Assembly (NCBI GenBank): GCA_947652605.1
Contig: OX393581.1
Span: 32,606,788-32,670,787, forward strand
Direction of reading: 5' to 3'
Length of the DNA stretch: 64,000 nucleotides
Source of the DNA: Elmis aenea
Taxonomy: Eukaryota > Arthropoda > Insecta > Coleoptera > Elmidae
Position 1 is the stretch's first letter. Every line of letters starts with the position of its first letter. Shown piece by piece: positions 56,001-62,549 of the stretch. The translations under genes were made by a program, and so were the position numbers. The notes beneath the pieces are model-generated. The model was not told where the DNA came from. It ran no database searches and worked only from the letters and a program-made list of their open reading frames with translations.

Positions 56001-59000
56001 TAACTCCGTTGTTTGTGGTCCGATTTTGGTAAACAAAAAACTAAATGAAATGGCTCCTAAAATACTACAAACTGAATTGGATTTAAATTTTTTTCAAGTT
56101 CAACTTAAATGTCAAACGATAGTCTATTTTTTTTTTACTCAATCTGGTAGACATTTTTTTTTCTGAATTCAATGATGTTTTATCATAGGTTAATTTTAGT
56201 GCGAAACTAATAAGAAATAAAAAATAAAAGTTTAACTAAAATAGGTTAGGTTTCACAAAATTTTCAAGCGTGCCGTGGAAAACAAAAAAAATCTTTATTA
56301 ACAAATGTCATTTAAACGTCATGAGACGACTATGAGATTAAATTTTTTTCGCCGTATTTAAAAAAATAAAGTTGATGATGGTTCTGAAGAGACGAAACGT
56401 TGTTGGACATTCTTAGTTATCTCAAAATATAAAGCGTAAGAAGTTGCCATGGAGAAGTGCTTTCAGATTGTTGATATCTTAAAAAATGTAGGATATAGGG
56501 TAAAAAAACCGAAAATAAATTTTTTCAGTTTTTCTTGAATAACTTTTGAACTAAGTCAGCTATAAAAATGTTCTTTGCAGATATTTGATAAGCATCTTAT
56601 TTCTCAACTTTGCCCTAATTTAACCGACCTCGTAGCTCTTAAGATAAGCGAGATCCCCACGCATTTACTCGAATTTGGGACACCCTGTATAATACTTCTA
56701 TAAAATACAATTTCAGTTCAATCTATTAAATAGTTTCCGAGTTTCAGCTGATCAAAGCGCAAAATGAAAGCTACGATTGATTGCTCTTTCAGGAACAAAA
56801 ATGAGAGACACCAAATTTTCCAGCACTGATCGGACGGACCAGTTTTTAACGAACCAAAGCTATTTTATGCGAAGAATGCAGATGAGACATGGATGGATCA
56901 CTAGACGCCAGAATTGAAACATTAGTCTAAAGAATGAAAGCAAAGATATTATCCGCCTCTGAGGAAGGCAAATTAGGTCACTTCTTCAGTTTTTCGGGAC
57001 TCAAAGGCTATGATCATAATTGGCTTCTTTCCAAAGAGCAAGGTTATGACTGGGGAGTACTACGCTAACTTATTAAACCGATTGAAGCAAAACAAGTACT
57101 GTATAAACACCGGCTTTGGCGAAGAAAAAGGTGCTCTTTGCAAACCTTGCTGAATCGGTCTACAAAGAGGGCATAATGAGCTTGAAATATCACCGGTATA
57201 AAATGCATTGTGTTCGAAAGGAGACCATATAAAATTTGAAAAGTAATTTTAAACCCATTTAACAGTTGTTTCTATGCCAAGCCGCGACCTTTTTAATCCT
57301 CGTATTTAAATAATTGATCAACTTTTTGTCAAACGAAATCTTGATAAGGCGTTCACAGTTTACTATAAAATCAATTAAAAAATATTGTGGAAATTAAATT
57401 AAATTATTGTTAAAAATACCACAATTTTAATTGTTGTTAAGAAATGGGCAATATACAAAATATATACATAGTTATTATTTATTTACAAGAGGTTATTTAA
57501 ACAAAACCCAAGTTAGTATTGCTTTTAGATTTCATCAAAGCGATTTGGTTAGGAACGTAATTAAAAAATTCATTATTTACGTGTCAGTAACTCGCAAATT
57601 GGTTTTATTTTACAATAATCGTTCATCGGTTGAAGGTTTAATACATAAAAGTGGGTGGCAAATAGGGCCGATCAAACTGAAAAACGATTCTTTGTTCGTT
57701 ATAGTGCATAAAAGTTATTGAATTCGTGTTTAAAGGATTTTTTTTTGTATATATATTTTCCAAATTGGTAAGCAAACGAATAACTTAAAGCCTATTAATT
57801 TTCATTAATTACTTCTTTCATACTATATAATAATAGGGATATTATATAAGATAATAATAAGGGATTCTAATATGGTAATAACAATTTTTTAGTAACTTTA
57901 GCTACTGTGAAAACACTGCAGAATAATTTTATAAATATTCGTCAACTGAAACAAAAATAAGCAGGTACTTATATTTACCTTGTTTGTAAAAAGTTGACTA
58001 TAGCAAACATCAGTTTGGACAAACTTTAATTATATGAAAAAGTCGATATTCTTTAAAAAATTACAGCAAAACTCACTTCAAATATTTTGTTAAAATTATC
58101 TCTTTTTTAAGGATTTTAACGTAACAAAAAAGAAGAACAACGTCGACTCTTCTCAAAAAACCGTTAGTGCAACAAGTTTTTCACAGAAGATTACATCGTT
58201 TTTCACGAAAACGTTTTTTTCTCGCCTCTAAAATATTAAACTTCTAAACTCTAATTAGCTAGTGAGTAAGCAAGGGCTATCTATCTGAGCTAAGCGAGTA
58301 TACTATGATAAGCTTTAAGCATTTTAACGGAGTGCAGAATAATTGAACTTTACAAAGTAAATATATAGACACTGTAAAGTAATAAATAAAACTTTACCTC
58401 ATAGTACCTTTTAGGGACCATCATTCACATATATCAAGGGACGATGTAGAAACAGCTTCGAAGCTGCCAATTACTGTATCAGAGACTTACCTGACAATAA
58501 TTATTTAACAAAAAAAAAATCGAATGCGTAAAATAAAACAAATTACATAAACAATATGCATGTACCTAAATTATTATTAAAATTTCTGTAATAAAATATG
58601 TAATTATCACAACTACAATTCATATTTATTTCCCAAGCAATAAAGGAAATCACATAAATGATTATTATCATTTTCAATAAAATGTGAGTCTATTTTTTTT
58701 GGTATTTTGCGACATAAAAATATTTTTTTTTAATGCACAGTTAAAGCTTTAAGTAAGTAAAAGCATGTGAATAAAGGAGCAGCCGCTAAAATCTAATACA
58801 GCTTAACAACAAATCTAGATATTGTACACTGTTATTCTGATTTACGTACAGGCCATGTAAGAATGATCATTAATGTAACAGAAAAAAATTCGTTACTAGC
58901 ATAATAATTTTATTTTCAAAAATTGCCCATCCTTCAGTTTTAATTTTAATGTAACGTCGCTGTACTATGCTTAATTTATTTATTTCTTCCCTTTTACTCA

Positions 59001-59765
59001 AACTTATGTGATTTTTTAAATTGTTTGTGCAAATATTTATAATTAGTTGTAACAATCGTTTAAAGGCACATTTTATATTTATTTGATTCAGTTAAATAAG
59101 TGCATTTTAAATAATTTGACTATAATCGATGAACTGAAATACACGAAGACAATGCAAGAAAAATAATACAGGTAAAAAAATAGTATATCCTATAAAATCA
59201 CCTAAATGAATTTTAAATTATTTCGCTCGGTTCTTTTAAATGCTCTTTTTCGCACTAAAAAAAATACTTTGGTTTGTTACTATTAATTAATACTAACCTG
59301 AGTAGACAATACTGGTGGTTCAACAGCAACGGTCCTGTATTTCGGTACAAATTCTCTTCTTCCCTCCCCTTCACTTCGTGTATTGTTTCTGCCATGTTTC
59401 CTGTTACTGTAAAGGCTACTTAGAGATTTTGCTTGATTTCTGCTCTTAAACTCGCTTCTAGGAGTTATATTAACATCAGGATCTGTTTCCTTATTATCTT
59501 TGGTTGTTGACTTGAATCGCGCGTGGAATCTATGTGATCTAGTTGGGGAATGAGAAGAAGTTGTTGATCGGGTGTCCTTTGTTGACTCCGTTGTGGTCGT
59601 TGATTTCGGTTTTCGAGTTGGTAAGTGAGGTCGAGTATGTCTTCGTGTTGTTTCGGAAGCTTGTTCGTTGTTTGATGGTTGTTTAGTTGTTAGAGAGAAT
59701 CTAGGGCGTGGCCTTTTGTTGTAAGATGCACGTTTTGGGGCTAATTCGTTTAAGGCTTCTTCCTC
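29001..59765 (-). CDS. Large secreted mucin-like Ser/Thr/Pro-rich protein, nine exons, 5' end outside window
   Basis: Exons, 5' to 3': 59765-59298, 54539-54387, 52608-49090, 46629-46396, 38775-37885, 37831-37775, 37486-37196, 36634-35789, 29087-29001. Every exon is a multiple of three and begins on a codon boundary, so they join in frame into 2,181 codons. The product is dominated by Thr, Ser and Pro with many N-x-S/T sites, as in heavily O-glycosylated mucins, with short helix-forming islands and a basic N-terminal section. No chitin-binding, EGF, von Willebrand or transmembrane domain is visible in the part seen. The start codon and signal peptide were not found. Likely role: extracellular or apical matrix (inference). 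The gene name was not recognised. Introns are up to 7.6 kb and full of transposons. Two splice sites (exon 3 donor, exon 8 acceptor) are uncertain by a few codons. Confidence 0.8.
29477..29815. mobile_element. Candidate MITE in the last intron
   Basis: AGAGGGTCGCCAAATTA near 29479 and the inverse TAATTTGGCCACTCT near 29801-29815 form imperfect inverted ends about 340 bp apart. The interior is non-coding. Confidence 0.45.
29856..30062 (-). CDS. Small unassigned ORF nested in the last intron (58-68 residues)
   Basis: Not recognised. Two in-frame ATGs exist; the second (at 30032) has the better context (GAAATGG) and gives 58 residues. From there: MAEAITFLPWMILFLHVHPDG, a hydrophobic stretch of about 15 that could be a membrane segment, then a charged tail with KEEIPYNFDDNDERVKIF and a stop at 29856. 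The GC-richer, codon-like text of the tail (GACGACAACGACGAGCGCG) stands out from the AT-rich intron. Several AATAAA hexamers follow within 150 nt. A possible acceptor, TTTGCAG, lies at about 30063, so it may be a terminal exon, a small single-exon gene or a retrocopy. The overlapping plus-strand frame is a shadow. Confidence 0.35.
   Translation of the reverse strand: MQSHTIFLNEMAEAITFLPWMILFLHVHPDGLTDKRTKYLMAKEEIPYNFDDNDERVKIFKKQMLFMA
30063..33450. other. Intron sequence, nothing recognised
   Basis: Part of the 6.7-kb last intron. AT-rich; frames at 30766-30951 (-), 31550-31750 (+) and 32630-32872 (+) have no supporting features. Confidence 0.5.
33453..33857. mobile_element. pogo/Tigger-type MITE in the last intron
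   Basis: It starts TACAGTAGTCCCTCGAAATT and ends TAGTCCACTGCA, imperfect inverses of the CAGTxGxxCCTCG ends of the pogo/Tigger group. Repeated TTCGAGTTT/AACTCGAA words lie near both ends. The 69-codon frame at 33545-33754 is not supported. Confidence 0.6.
33858..35035. other. Intron sequence, nothing firmly recognised
   Basis: AT-rich. A fragment near 34575-34670 (ATTTATTTACATTACGTAGC...) looks like an old repeat but has no boundaries. Confidence 0.4.
35036..35244. mobile_element. 209-bp MITE with CAGGGTGGTCCACTTTTT ends
   Basis: The left end CAGGGTGGTCCACTTTTT is mirrored by AAAAAGTGGATCACCCTA at the right. TA flanks are present. The last G of the terminus is mutated to A. Confidence 0.75.
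35789..36634 (-). CDS. Mucin-like gene, exon 8
   Basis: The donor TTCAG/GTAAGA at 35789 is strong. The acceptor is uncertain: TATTTCAAG before 36634 is used here; AATTTTGAG before 36646 would add four residues, also in frame. From GLFEKEAPNSQSSPVKAS the protein continues through RPATTTARPGRIMQG and TTRRPRARTTVRP (basic, Pro/Thr-rich). Next is an acidic DDDEDELLS patch, then GGTLSREQFDFLIKQLEAIQK, a likely helix. It ends in INVTRAISNFLGSAIQ, a small-residue amphipathic segment that runs on into the last exon. Two plus-strand frames over this exon are shadows. Intron 7 (561 bp) precedes it. Confidence 0.8.
37196..37486 (-). CDS. Mucin-like gene, exon 7
   Basis: 97 codons, phase 0 at both sides. 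The acceptor CTTCTAG precedes GTTCTTTC and the donor GAAGCC/GTAAGT is strong. It reads VLSFLEERNPNSGKAPES, then SINELIKNLNANS, and finally NDALLASLLKEYGIGPTTPK with ALRDQINEA. It is less Thr-rich than its neighbours and has two short helix-forming parts. The frame stays open past the donor into the intron (to 36896), which is not taken as coding because the donor is good and the following text is AT-rich. Confidence 0.8.
37775..37831 (-). CDS. Mucin-like gene, exon 6 (57-bp microexon)
   Basis: Nineteen codons, NLGGEQKKPKNNQGNLAGR, in phase 0. The acceptor is GTTTTTAG and the donor GGCAGA/GTAAGT. It follows a 53-bp intron. The segment is basic, Gly/Asn-rich and has no Thr, unlike the flanking exons. 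It would be hidden in an ORF scan because the upstream frame reads through in another frame. Because it is symmetrical, skipping it would not change the frame. Confidence 0.75.
37885..38775 (-). CDS. Mucin-like gene, exon 5, Thr/Ser/Pro-rich
   Basis: 297 codons, phase 0. The acceptor TTTATAG precedes GTGGCAACA and the donor AGTCTG/GTACGT is good. Residues 1-250 are a mucin-type region (PPSPTTTELPTTQRPTS and similar) with few charged residues. About 40 residues at the end form a different unit: LNLKGRILTPKQLKELETL then AELEKEQEAILQQLAFLTSL, with leucines at heptad-like spacing that suggest a helix or coiled coil. The start of the frame at 38775 is a GTG inside the gene, not an initiation codon. 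The antisense ORF at 37970-38347 is a shadow. Confidence 0.85.
38776..39681. other. Intron 4, proximal part, nothing recognised
   Basis: AT-rich intron sequence of the mucin-like gene; short antisense frames unsupported. Confidence 0.5.
39682..40059. mobile_element. pogo/Tigger-like MITE in intron 4
   Basis: Begins CAGATGATTCTCGAAATTCG, ends AAGGTTCCACTGAT, with repeated ACTCGAA/TTCGAAC words near both ends as in the element at 33453. The ends are degraded. Confidence 0.5.
40060..41046. other. Intron 4 sequence, nothing recognised
   Basis: AT-rich intron with a poly-T run near 40215. No ORF or repeat boundary supported. Confidence 0.5.
41047..41514. mobile_element. CAGGGTGATTTAG-ended MITE in intron 4
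   Basis: The left end CAGGGTGATTTAGTTTGTCG has an inverse counterpart near 41470-41514 (shared words TGTCGCA, CCTATAACTT and TTTTAAGA/TCTTAAAA). GGCGATAGTCAAC near 41192 and GTTGACATCGCC near 41372 also mirror each other. The right tip is lost. Confidence 0.6.
41846..42801. mobile_element. Foldback element built of GGCGTC boxes, 6-bp duplication
   Basis: The element 41852-42795 (944 bp) is a near-complete palindrome: two arms of about 445 bp around a spacer at 42297-42345. The ends are AGTAGTATGTTTA and its inverse. CACCCA flanks both sides (41846-41851, 42796-42801). Each arm holds about ten copies of CTAGGCGTCAA or close variants (CTGAGCGTCA, CGGCCGTCA). The inner arm is a G-rich block with GGG runs at 42250, 42262, 42267 and 42273, mirrored on the other strand. 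No protein is encoded; the 60-64 codon frames at 41940 (+) and 42517 (-) are mirror images of each other. Confidence 0.85.
43422..44651. mobile_element. Foldback MITE of 1.2 kb, CAGGGTGGGC ends, TA duplication
   Basis: The element 43424-44649 has arms of nearly 590 bp in inverse orientation around a spacer of about 50 bp near 44036. Arms agree closely (for example ATCGAAATTTGCCCACCCTG against CAGGGTGGGCAAATTTCGAT). TA lies on both sides. No coding sequence. Confidence 0.85.
44659..45129. other. Intron 4 sequence
   Basis: AT-rich. An inverse CAGGG end (ACACCCTGTAGG) lies at 45063 without a visible partner. Confidence 0.45.
45130..46065 (+). mobile_element. pogo-like DNA transposon, deletion derivative, TA duplication
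   Basis: The element 45132-46063 begins GGGGAGAGTGGCCTAAAATG and ends with the exact inverse, flanked by TA. Additional subterminal GGCAAAATGATCCCC words occur at about 45170, 45502 and, inverted, 45837 and 45868. A zinc-finger tail of the transposase remains inside. A short TGTATGTAGAA minisatellite lies at 45586-45630. It sits in intron 4 just downstream of exon 4. Confidence 0.8.
45611..45762 (+). pseudogene. C-terminal PHD-like zinc finger of a pogo-like transposase
   Basis: One frame reads VEEDVECLICFETFPRSS, AGEG, one stop (a TAG in place of an expected TGG), AQCVKCKRWAYDCAG, then ends CCGPLSS and a stop. The pattern CxxC, W/stop, QCxxCxxWAxxxCAG, CC matches the PHD-like finger at the end of some pogo/jerky-type transposases, with the histidine replaced by tyrosine. 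The DDE catalytic domain is missing. Confidence 0.65.
46396..46629 (-). CDS. Mucin-like gene, exon 4
   Basis: 78 codons, phase 0. The acceptor TATTTTAG precedes GCCGACGTT and the donor CCAATG/GTAAGT is consensus. It reads ADVHQNSIDANELSLPNG, a short Ser/Pro/Thr region, then LPTLTELLNGKTVQAFNTIV and NQTGNKNVTYETLQVDPM. The N-half is mucin-like and the C-half is a more ordinary, possibly folded segment with two N-glycosylation sites. The isoform that stops at 49063 would lack this and all later exons. Confidence 0.8.
46630..47287. other. Intron 3, proximal part, nothing recognised
   Basis: AT-rich intron sequence between exons 3 and 4; no supported gene. Confidence 0.5.
47288..48350. repeat. 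hAT-like end and interleaved direct/inverted repeats in intron 3
   Basis: CAGGGTTGGGCAAAATTTAA at 47286 and the ATTTAAATCA-rich tract at 48293-48350 resemble the two sides of a hAT subgroup rich in TGATTTAAATC words. Between them AAGAATAAAATTTT...GAGAAATC recurs at 47724 and 48000 in direct orientation, while AAAAGTAAAG...CCTTATTT near 47602 recurs inverted near 47895. Confidence 0.45.
48964..48969 (-). promoter_or_regulatory. Candidate intronic polyadenylation signal (AATAAA)
   Basis: A minus-strand AATAAA 94 nt after the in-frame stop at 49063-49065. It would support a shorter mRNA ending in intron 3. Confidence 0.45.
49090..52608 (-). CDS. Mucin-like gene, exon 3 (1,173 codons), main mucin domain
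   Basis: The acceptor ATTTTCAG precedes GTTGTATCTGG. The 3.5-kb open frame in this AT-rich DNA is decisive. Two IIERII(N/S)S segments lie near residues 90 and 167, and an EQLASEQVLQKRTISKLLSLL helix-like stretch (written in part) near 235. Long Thr/Ser/Pro regions follow. Residues about 506-720 hold six copies of an AP(A/V)(I/V)NPF(T/A)A unit. Near the end two matching motifs stand in tandem: YFIFAVLNNNTILRKRP (about 1079) and FLIYGLLPNNTVVQRFPNGT (about 1102). The donor is uncertain: ACG/GTACAC at 49090 is used; CAA/GTAACA at 49138 is also in phase 0. If neither is used, the frame ends VHFINNFW and stops at 49063. Plus-strand frames across this exon are shadows of its GTT/GTA-rich complement. 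Confidence 0.88.
52609..54386. other. Intron 2
   Basis: 1.8 kb, AT-rich. A CAGGGTGTCATAATAATGCG transposon end lies at 52992; no partner or ORF was supported. Confidence 0.5.
54387..54539 (-). CDS. Mucin-like gene, exon 2
   Basis: 51 codons, phase 0. The acceptor TTAAACAG precedes ATTCCTGCAAGC and the donor AAACTG/GTAAGC is good. It reads IPASAAGGKKASRFSSRYRS, then DLYSRSPGLRS and TTVPIYIPTVPTVTPTSKL. The first half is basic and Ser/Arg-rich, continuing the character of exon 1; the second half is the start of the Thr/Pro region. It has no homologue that could be named. Confidence 0.8.
54540..55967. other. Intron 1, distal part, nothing recognised
   Basis: AT-rich intron sequence without a supported gene or bounded repeat. 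Confidence 0.5.
55968..56689. mobile_element. CAGGGTGTC-ended non-autonomous transposon in intron 1
   Basis: The element 55970-56687 (718 bp) lies between TA dinucleotides, with CAGGGTGTCAC at one end and GACACCCTG at the other. Its right half shares CTAATTTAACCGACxTCG and AGCGAGATCCCCAC words with the element at 7487-9134. A hammerhead-like TGATGA...CGAAAC core is at 56374-56399. The 93-codon frame at 55885-56166 starts outside the element and crosses its end, so it is rejected. Confidence 0.7.
56805..57310 (+). pseudogene. mariner-family transposase, C-terminal relic
   Basis: The plus strand reads SVFRDSKAMIIIGFFPKSKV, then MTGEYYANLLNRLKQNK near 57048-57100, then GFGEEKGALC near 57115-57140, AESVYKEGIMSLKY-like text near 57150-57195 and VRKETI near 57215. 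Family counterparts are FWDSKGIIxIDYLPKGQT, ITGEYYANLLDQLK and KVLFxxDNAPxH. The last catalytic blocks are deleted and frames shift repeatedly. Confidence 0.7.
57311..59297. other. Intron 1, proximal part, nothing recognised
   Basis: AT-rich intron. The 96-codon plus-strand frame at 57431-57721 has no motif. A perfect minus-strand CAG/GTAAGT at 58493 has no open exon attached. Confidence 0.45.
59298..59765 (-). CDS. Mucin-like gene, first exon found (internal), basic Ser/Thr/Arg-rich
   Basis: 156 codons, phase 0 at both ends. The acceptor TTTTTTCTACAG precedes GAGGAAGAAGCC and the donor ACTCAG/GTTAGT is good. It reads EEEALNELAPKRASYNKRPR, then a long Arg/Lys/Ser/Thr stretch (TRRHTRPHLPTRKPKSTTTT, THRFHARF-like), then RREFVPKYRTVAVEPPVLST Q. 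The charge is strongly positive, unlike the neutral mucin body. The upstream frame opens with an ATG inside the intron polypyrimidine tract and is not a start. The true start and signal peptide must lie further upstream. Confidence 0.82.
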
Positions 59766-60437
59766 CTGTAGAAAAAAATAGAAATAGAGAGGTACTCGTA
59801 TCATGAGTTATTTGTTTGTATGTATGAGCAAATATTTTAAATGTTCTAAAAGAACTAGGTGCTACAGCCGCTACACGACTTCAGCCATACATGTATGTAT
59901 GCTTTTGTGAGTGAAATAAAGTTCCTACTATATTATTTGTGTATCTATCTAGTAAACCATGTACAACAAGATAACAAAAACCTCTGAAATCCTTCTAATA
60001 AACTAATCTGTTGATGGCGTCTGTTTCCATGGATGTGTTCACGACTTAAGCAACCACAGCATCTTATAAACGATGTATAAAATAATTTTAAATAATTTTA
60101 ACTTCTCTCATAAAAATAACGGCATTTATATTTTAAAAGAAAGCTGTATAACTAATAACGTTTAAAAAAGCGTACAAATGTTTTAAAAAACATGAAATCA
60201 AAAGTTTCAACATTTCGAAAGTTTTAAGTGATTTCATTATTTAAAATTTTAAAAAAATCATACAGATTATTATAAACTATAAAATAGACTACATTTTCAT
60301 ATAAACAAAATGTTCTTATATAACGACCTTTGTAATTTTGAATTAACGTACCTATATTACTCATTATTGGAGAAATTGACTAAAAGAATGCGGTTTATTA
60401 TATGGTTGGTTAGACTTTATCGATAACTAATTTTAAA
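59766..60437. other. Upstream intron or flank, nothing recognised
   Basis: Probably intron of the mucin-like gene. A candidate 28-bp exon before the donor at 60354 is not in the common phase and is rejected. Confidence 0.45.
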
Positions 60438-60900
60438 CAGAGGCGGATTAAGGTCGCTTGAGGCCCCGGGCGCAGAAGAAAATATTGGGCCCTTAAAAAA
60501 GCGGGAGGCAGGGAAAATTAAAATACATGTAAAATATTATGTATCTACTCTCAATGTTTTAAAGTTTTGAATCAATAGTTGACTATATGTTAAATTATAA
60601 TTATAATTATTGATAGTATACGTATATTAGGAGTAAGAATCAGAAATTTGGACAATAAAATCATGGAATTTTACTTAAAATGAAATTTACGAAGGTGAAA
60701 ATATTTAAATTTTGTTCTTACTTTTCGTTTTTCAAACTTATTAATTATTTCATCACAATCAATAATTTTAAGTAAATCGCTCTCTAGATATAAAATAGCC
60801 ATATTATTTAGTCTTTCTCTGCCATTAAATTTTTTAGATGATTTTTTACTCACAAGACAAGAAAATGAGCGTTCCCCCGATGCGTTTGAAATTGGCATGG
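60438..60900 (-). mobile_element. hAT element, terminal part with transposase C-terminus
   Basis: CAGAGGCGGATTAAGGTCGC at 60438, followed by AGGCCCCGGGCGC and GGGCCC, is the end of a hAT subgroup. About 230 bp further in, on the minus strand, is the end of its transposase. The other end is missing or degraded. Confidence 0.7.
60671..60898 (-). pseudogene. hAT transposase C-terminal dimerisation region
   Basis: 75 codons: MPISNASGERSFSCLVSKKS, then GRERLNNMAILYLESDLLKI, then DEIINKFEKRKVR. This matches the hAT C-terminal dimerisation region (LPxSxASxERSFSxLxxIK...RLxxLAxLxIExDL). The N-terminal finger and the catalytic domain are absent; the ATG is simply the first methionine after truncation. 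Confidence 0.75.
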
Positions 60901-62078
60901 TTTACAAAATAAATAAGCGCATAATAATTAATAAAAATTACACTTTTATAATTTTAAATTTTAAATATATTTTTAATTTCTTAAATTTTAACTAGAAAAA
61001 AATTACTAGAACTAAACCCAAACCGTAAGGTTTACTGAATCGCTTTAAAATGACAAATAATAAACCTTAAACCTGAAATCAACCCTTTTTGAGTCATGGA
61101 TTCATTAAAATCAAAATTTTAATGCTTACAATAATTCTACCGTCAATGAAATTCAACAAACCGTGTGAAACTTCTGTCATAAAAAAACGATCAACCTTTC
61201 ATGTAAATTCAGCCATATGTAATTAATAATTAGAGTTACATAAATATTAATCGCAAATAAAATTAAATTACATTTCCTGTTTTATGTTTAGTTTATTATG
61301 CATAAATGGATATGCCATTGGTATAATTTAGATCAAATGCAACCGTCTAAACAAATAATTTTCAATGAATTCTTGATAATTGCTACTAAACTAATTCTTA
61401 TTGACCCCAAATTTAAATTATTAGTGACTGTATCCAAATTAGCTACAAGGCTAGCATTTACTAATACATAATGTAATCATCGAATTTTAATTTTTTTGCT
61501 ACAAAAATAACTTAATTTAAAAAATAAGGACTCCGCAACTGCATACATCGGCTATCTGAATTTAAATAAATTAGTAGAAATTTAAAAGCATAGTCTTTAA
61601 ACAAAAAATACCATTCATTATCTAACTCTTAATTGCGTTATAATTATTAAACTCATTTAAATGAAAATTGTGAAAGGCACAGAATAAAATGCAATTTAAT
61701 GTATAACTAAGTTGCTGGTATGGCAAATATGTTGGTTTATACATATAAAGTGTTGAGTAATATAGACATTACGATATAGATTTAATTGACAATTAAATTG
61801 TTTGTATTATAAACATCATAGTTAAAAAAACAAAATTTCCACATTTTAGCGGTTTGATTATTAATAGACAAGCATATTTTAGTTACAGTTCCTTAAACAA
61901 TTTTTAGAAATGCAAAAACCAAAAAAAGCACGTCGTAACACAAGAAAAATTTTAAAGTATTTTTCTTCATTTTAAACGTATTGTTGTCAGGTTGATGTAG
62001 GATGGGATATATTAGGTCAGTTTTAACGGAAATAAAGGTGGTTCTATTTAATTTTTTTACTATTCGAATATACGTACA
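60901..62078. other. AT-rich DNA, nothing recognised
   Basis: No gene, repeat boundary or first exon of the mucin-like gene could be supported. Confidence 0.5.
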
Positions 62079-62549
62079 TACCGGGTGTAACTGTTACACA
62101 CAGTGTACTGCGATCAGCATGATCTCCTATTAAGTTTTTATAACATAACAAATATGAGTTATTTGTATTGTTGTATTCGTAAGAAAATACTCTATTTAAA
62201 CAACCGCATTTACCACTACCATCCCATTTTAAAAAATGCAGGTCACGGCACAGTTAATAAGAAAATAAATTTTCCTCCAAAAATTATTTGAGCTTATAAA
62301 AATTAACACCAAAATGGTACAGTCGTACTTAAAATTGCTTCCTCTTTCCAAAAATGTGAAAATATACAGGGTGCTCCATTTGAAATAACAAAGTTAGGGT
62401 CATTTTCGGCGAGACCGGAAGTAAAACAATAGTGTACATATGTTCAAATAATCCGGTTTTTACCACATATCATATGTCTAAAACTGTATTTATTTAAAAG
62501 CAAAACTAAAGAAAAAAGGGAGTGTACCAGAACTCAGTTACACCCGGTA
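62079..62549. mobile_element. MITE with CCGGGTGTAACTG ends, TA duplication
   Basis: The element 62081-62547 has 13-bp perfect inverted ends CCGGGTGTAACTG, flanked by TA. A CAGGGTGCTCC end of a different element lies inside at 62366. The 62-codon frame at 62103-62291 is not supported. Confidence 0.8.

Noticed and set aside
57431..57721. 96-codon plus-strand frame
   Set aside because: No motif and an AT-driven composition; it follows directly after a mariner relic.
58390..58500. Consensus CAG/GTAAGT on the minus strand in intron 1
   Set aside because: The sequence on the exon side contains stops in all frames over any plausible exon length.
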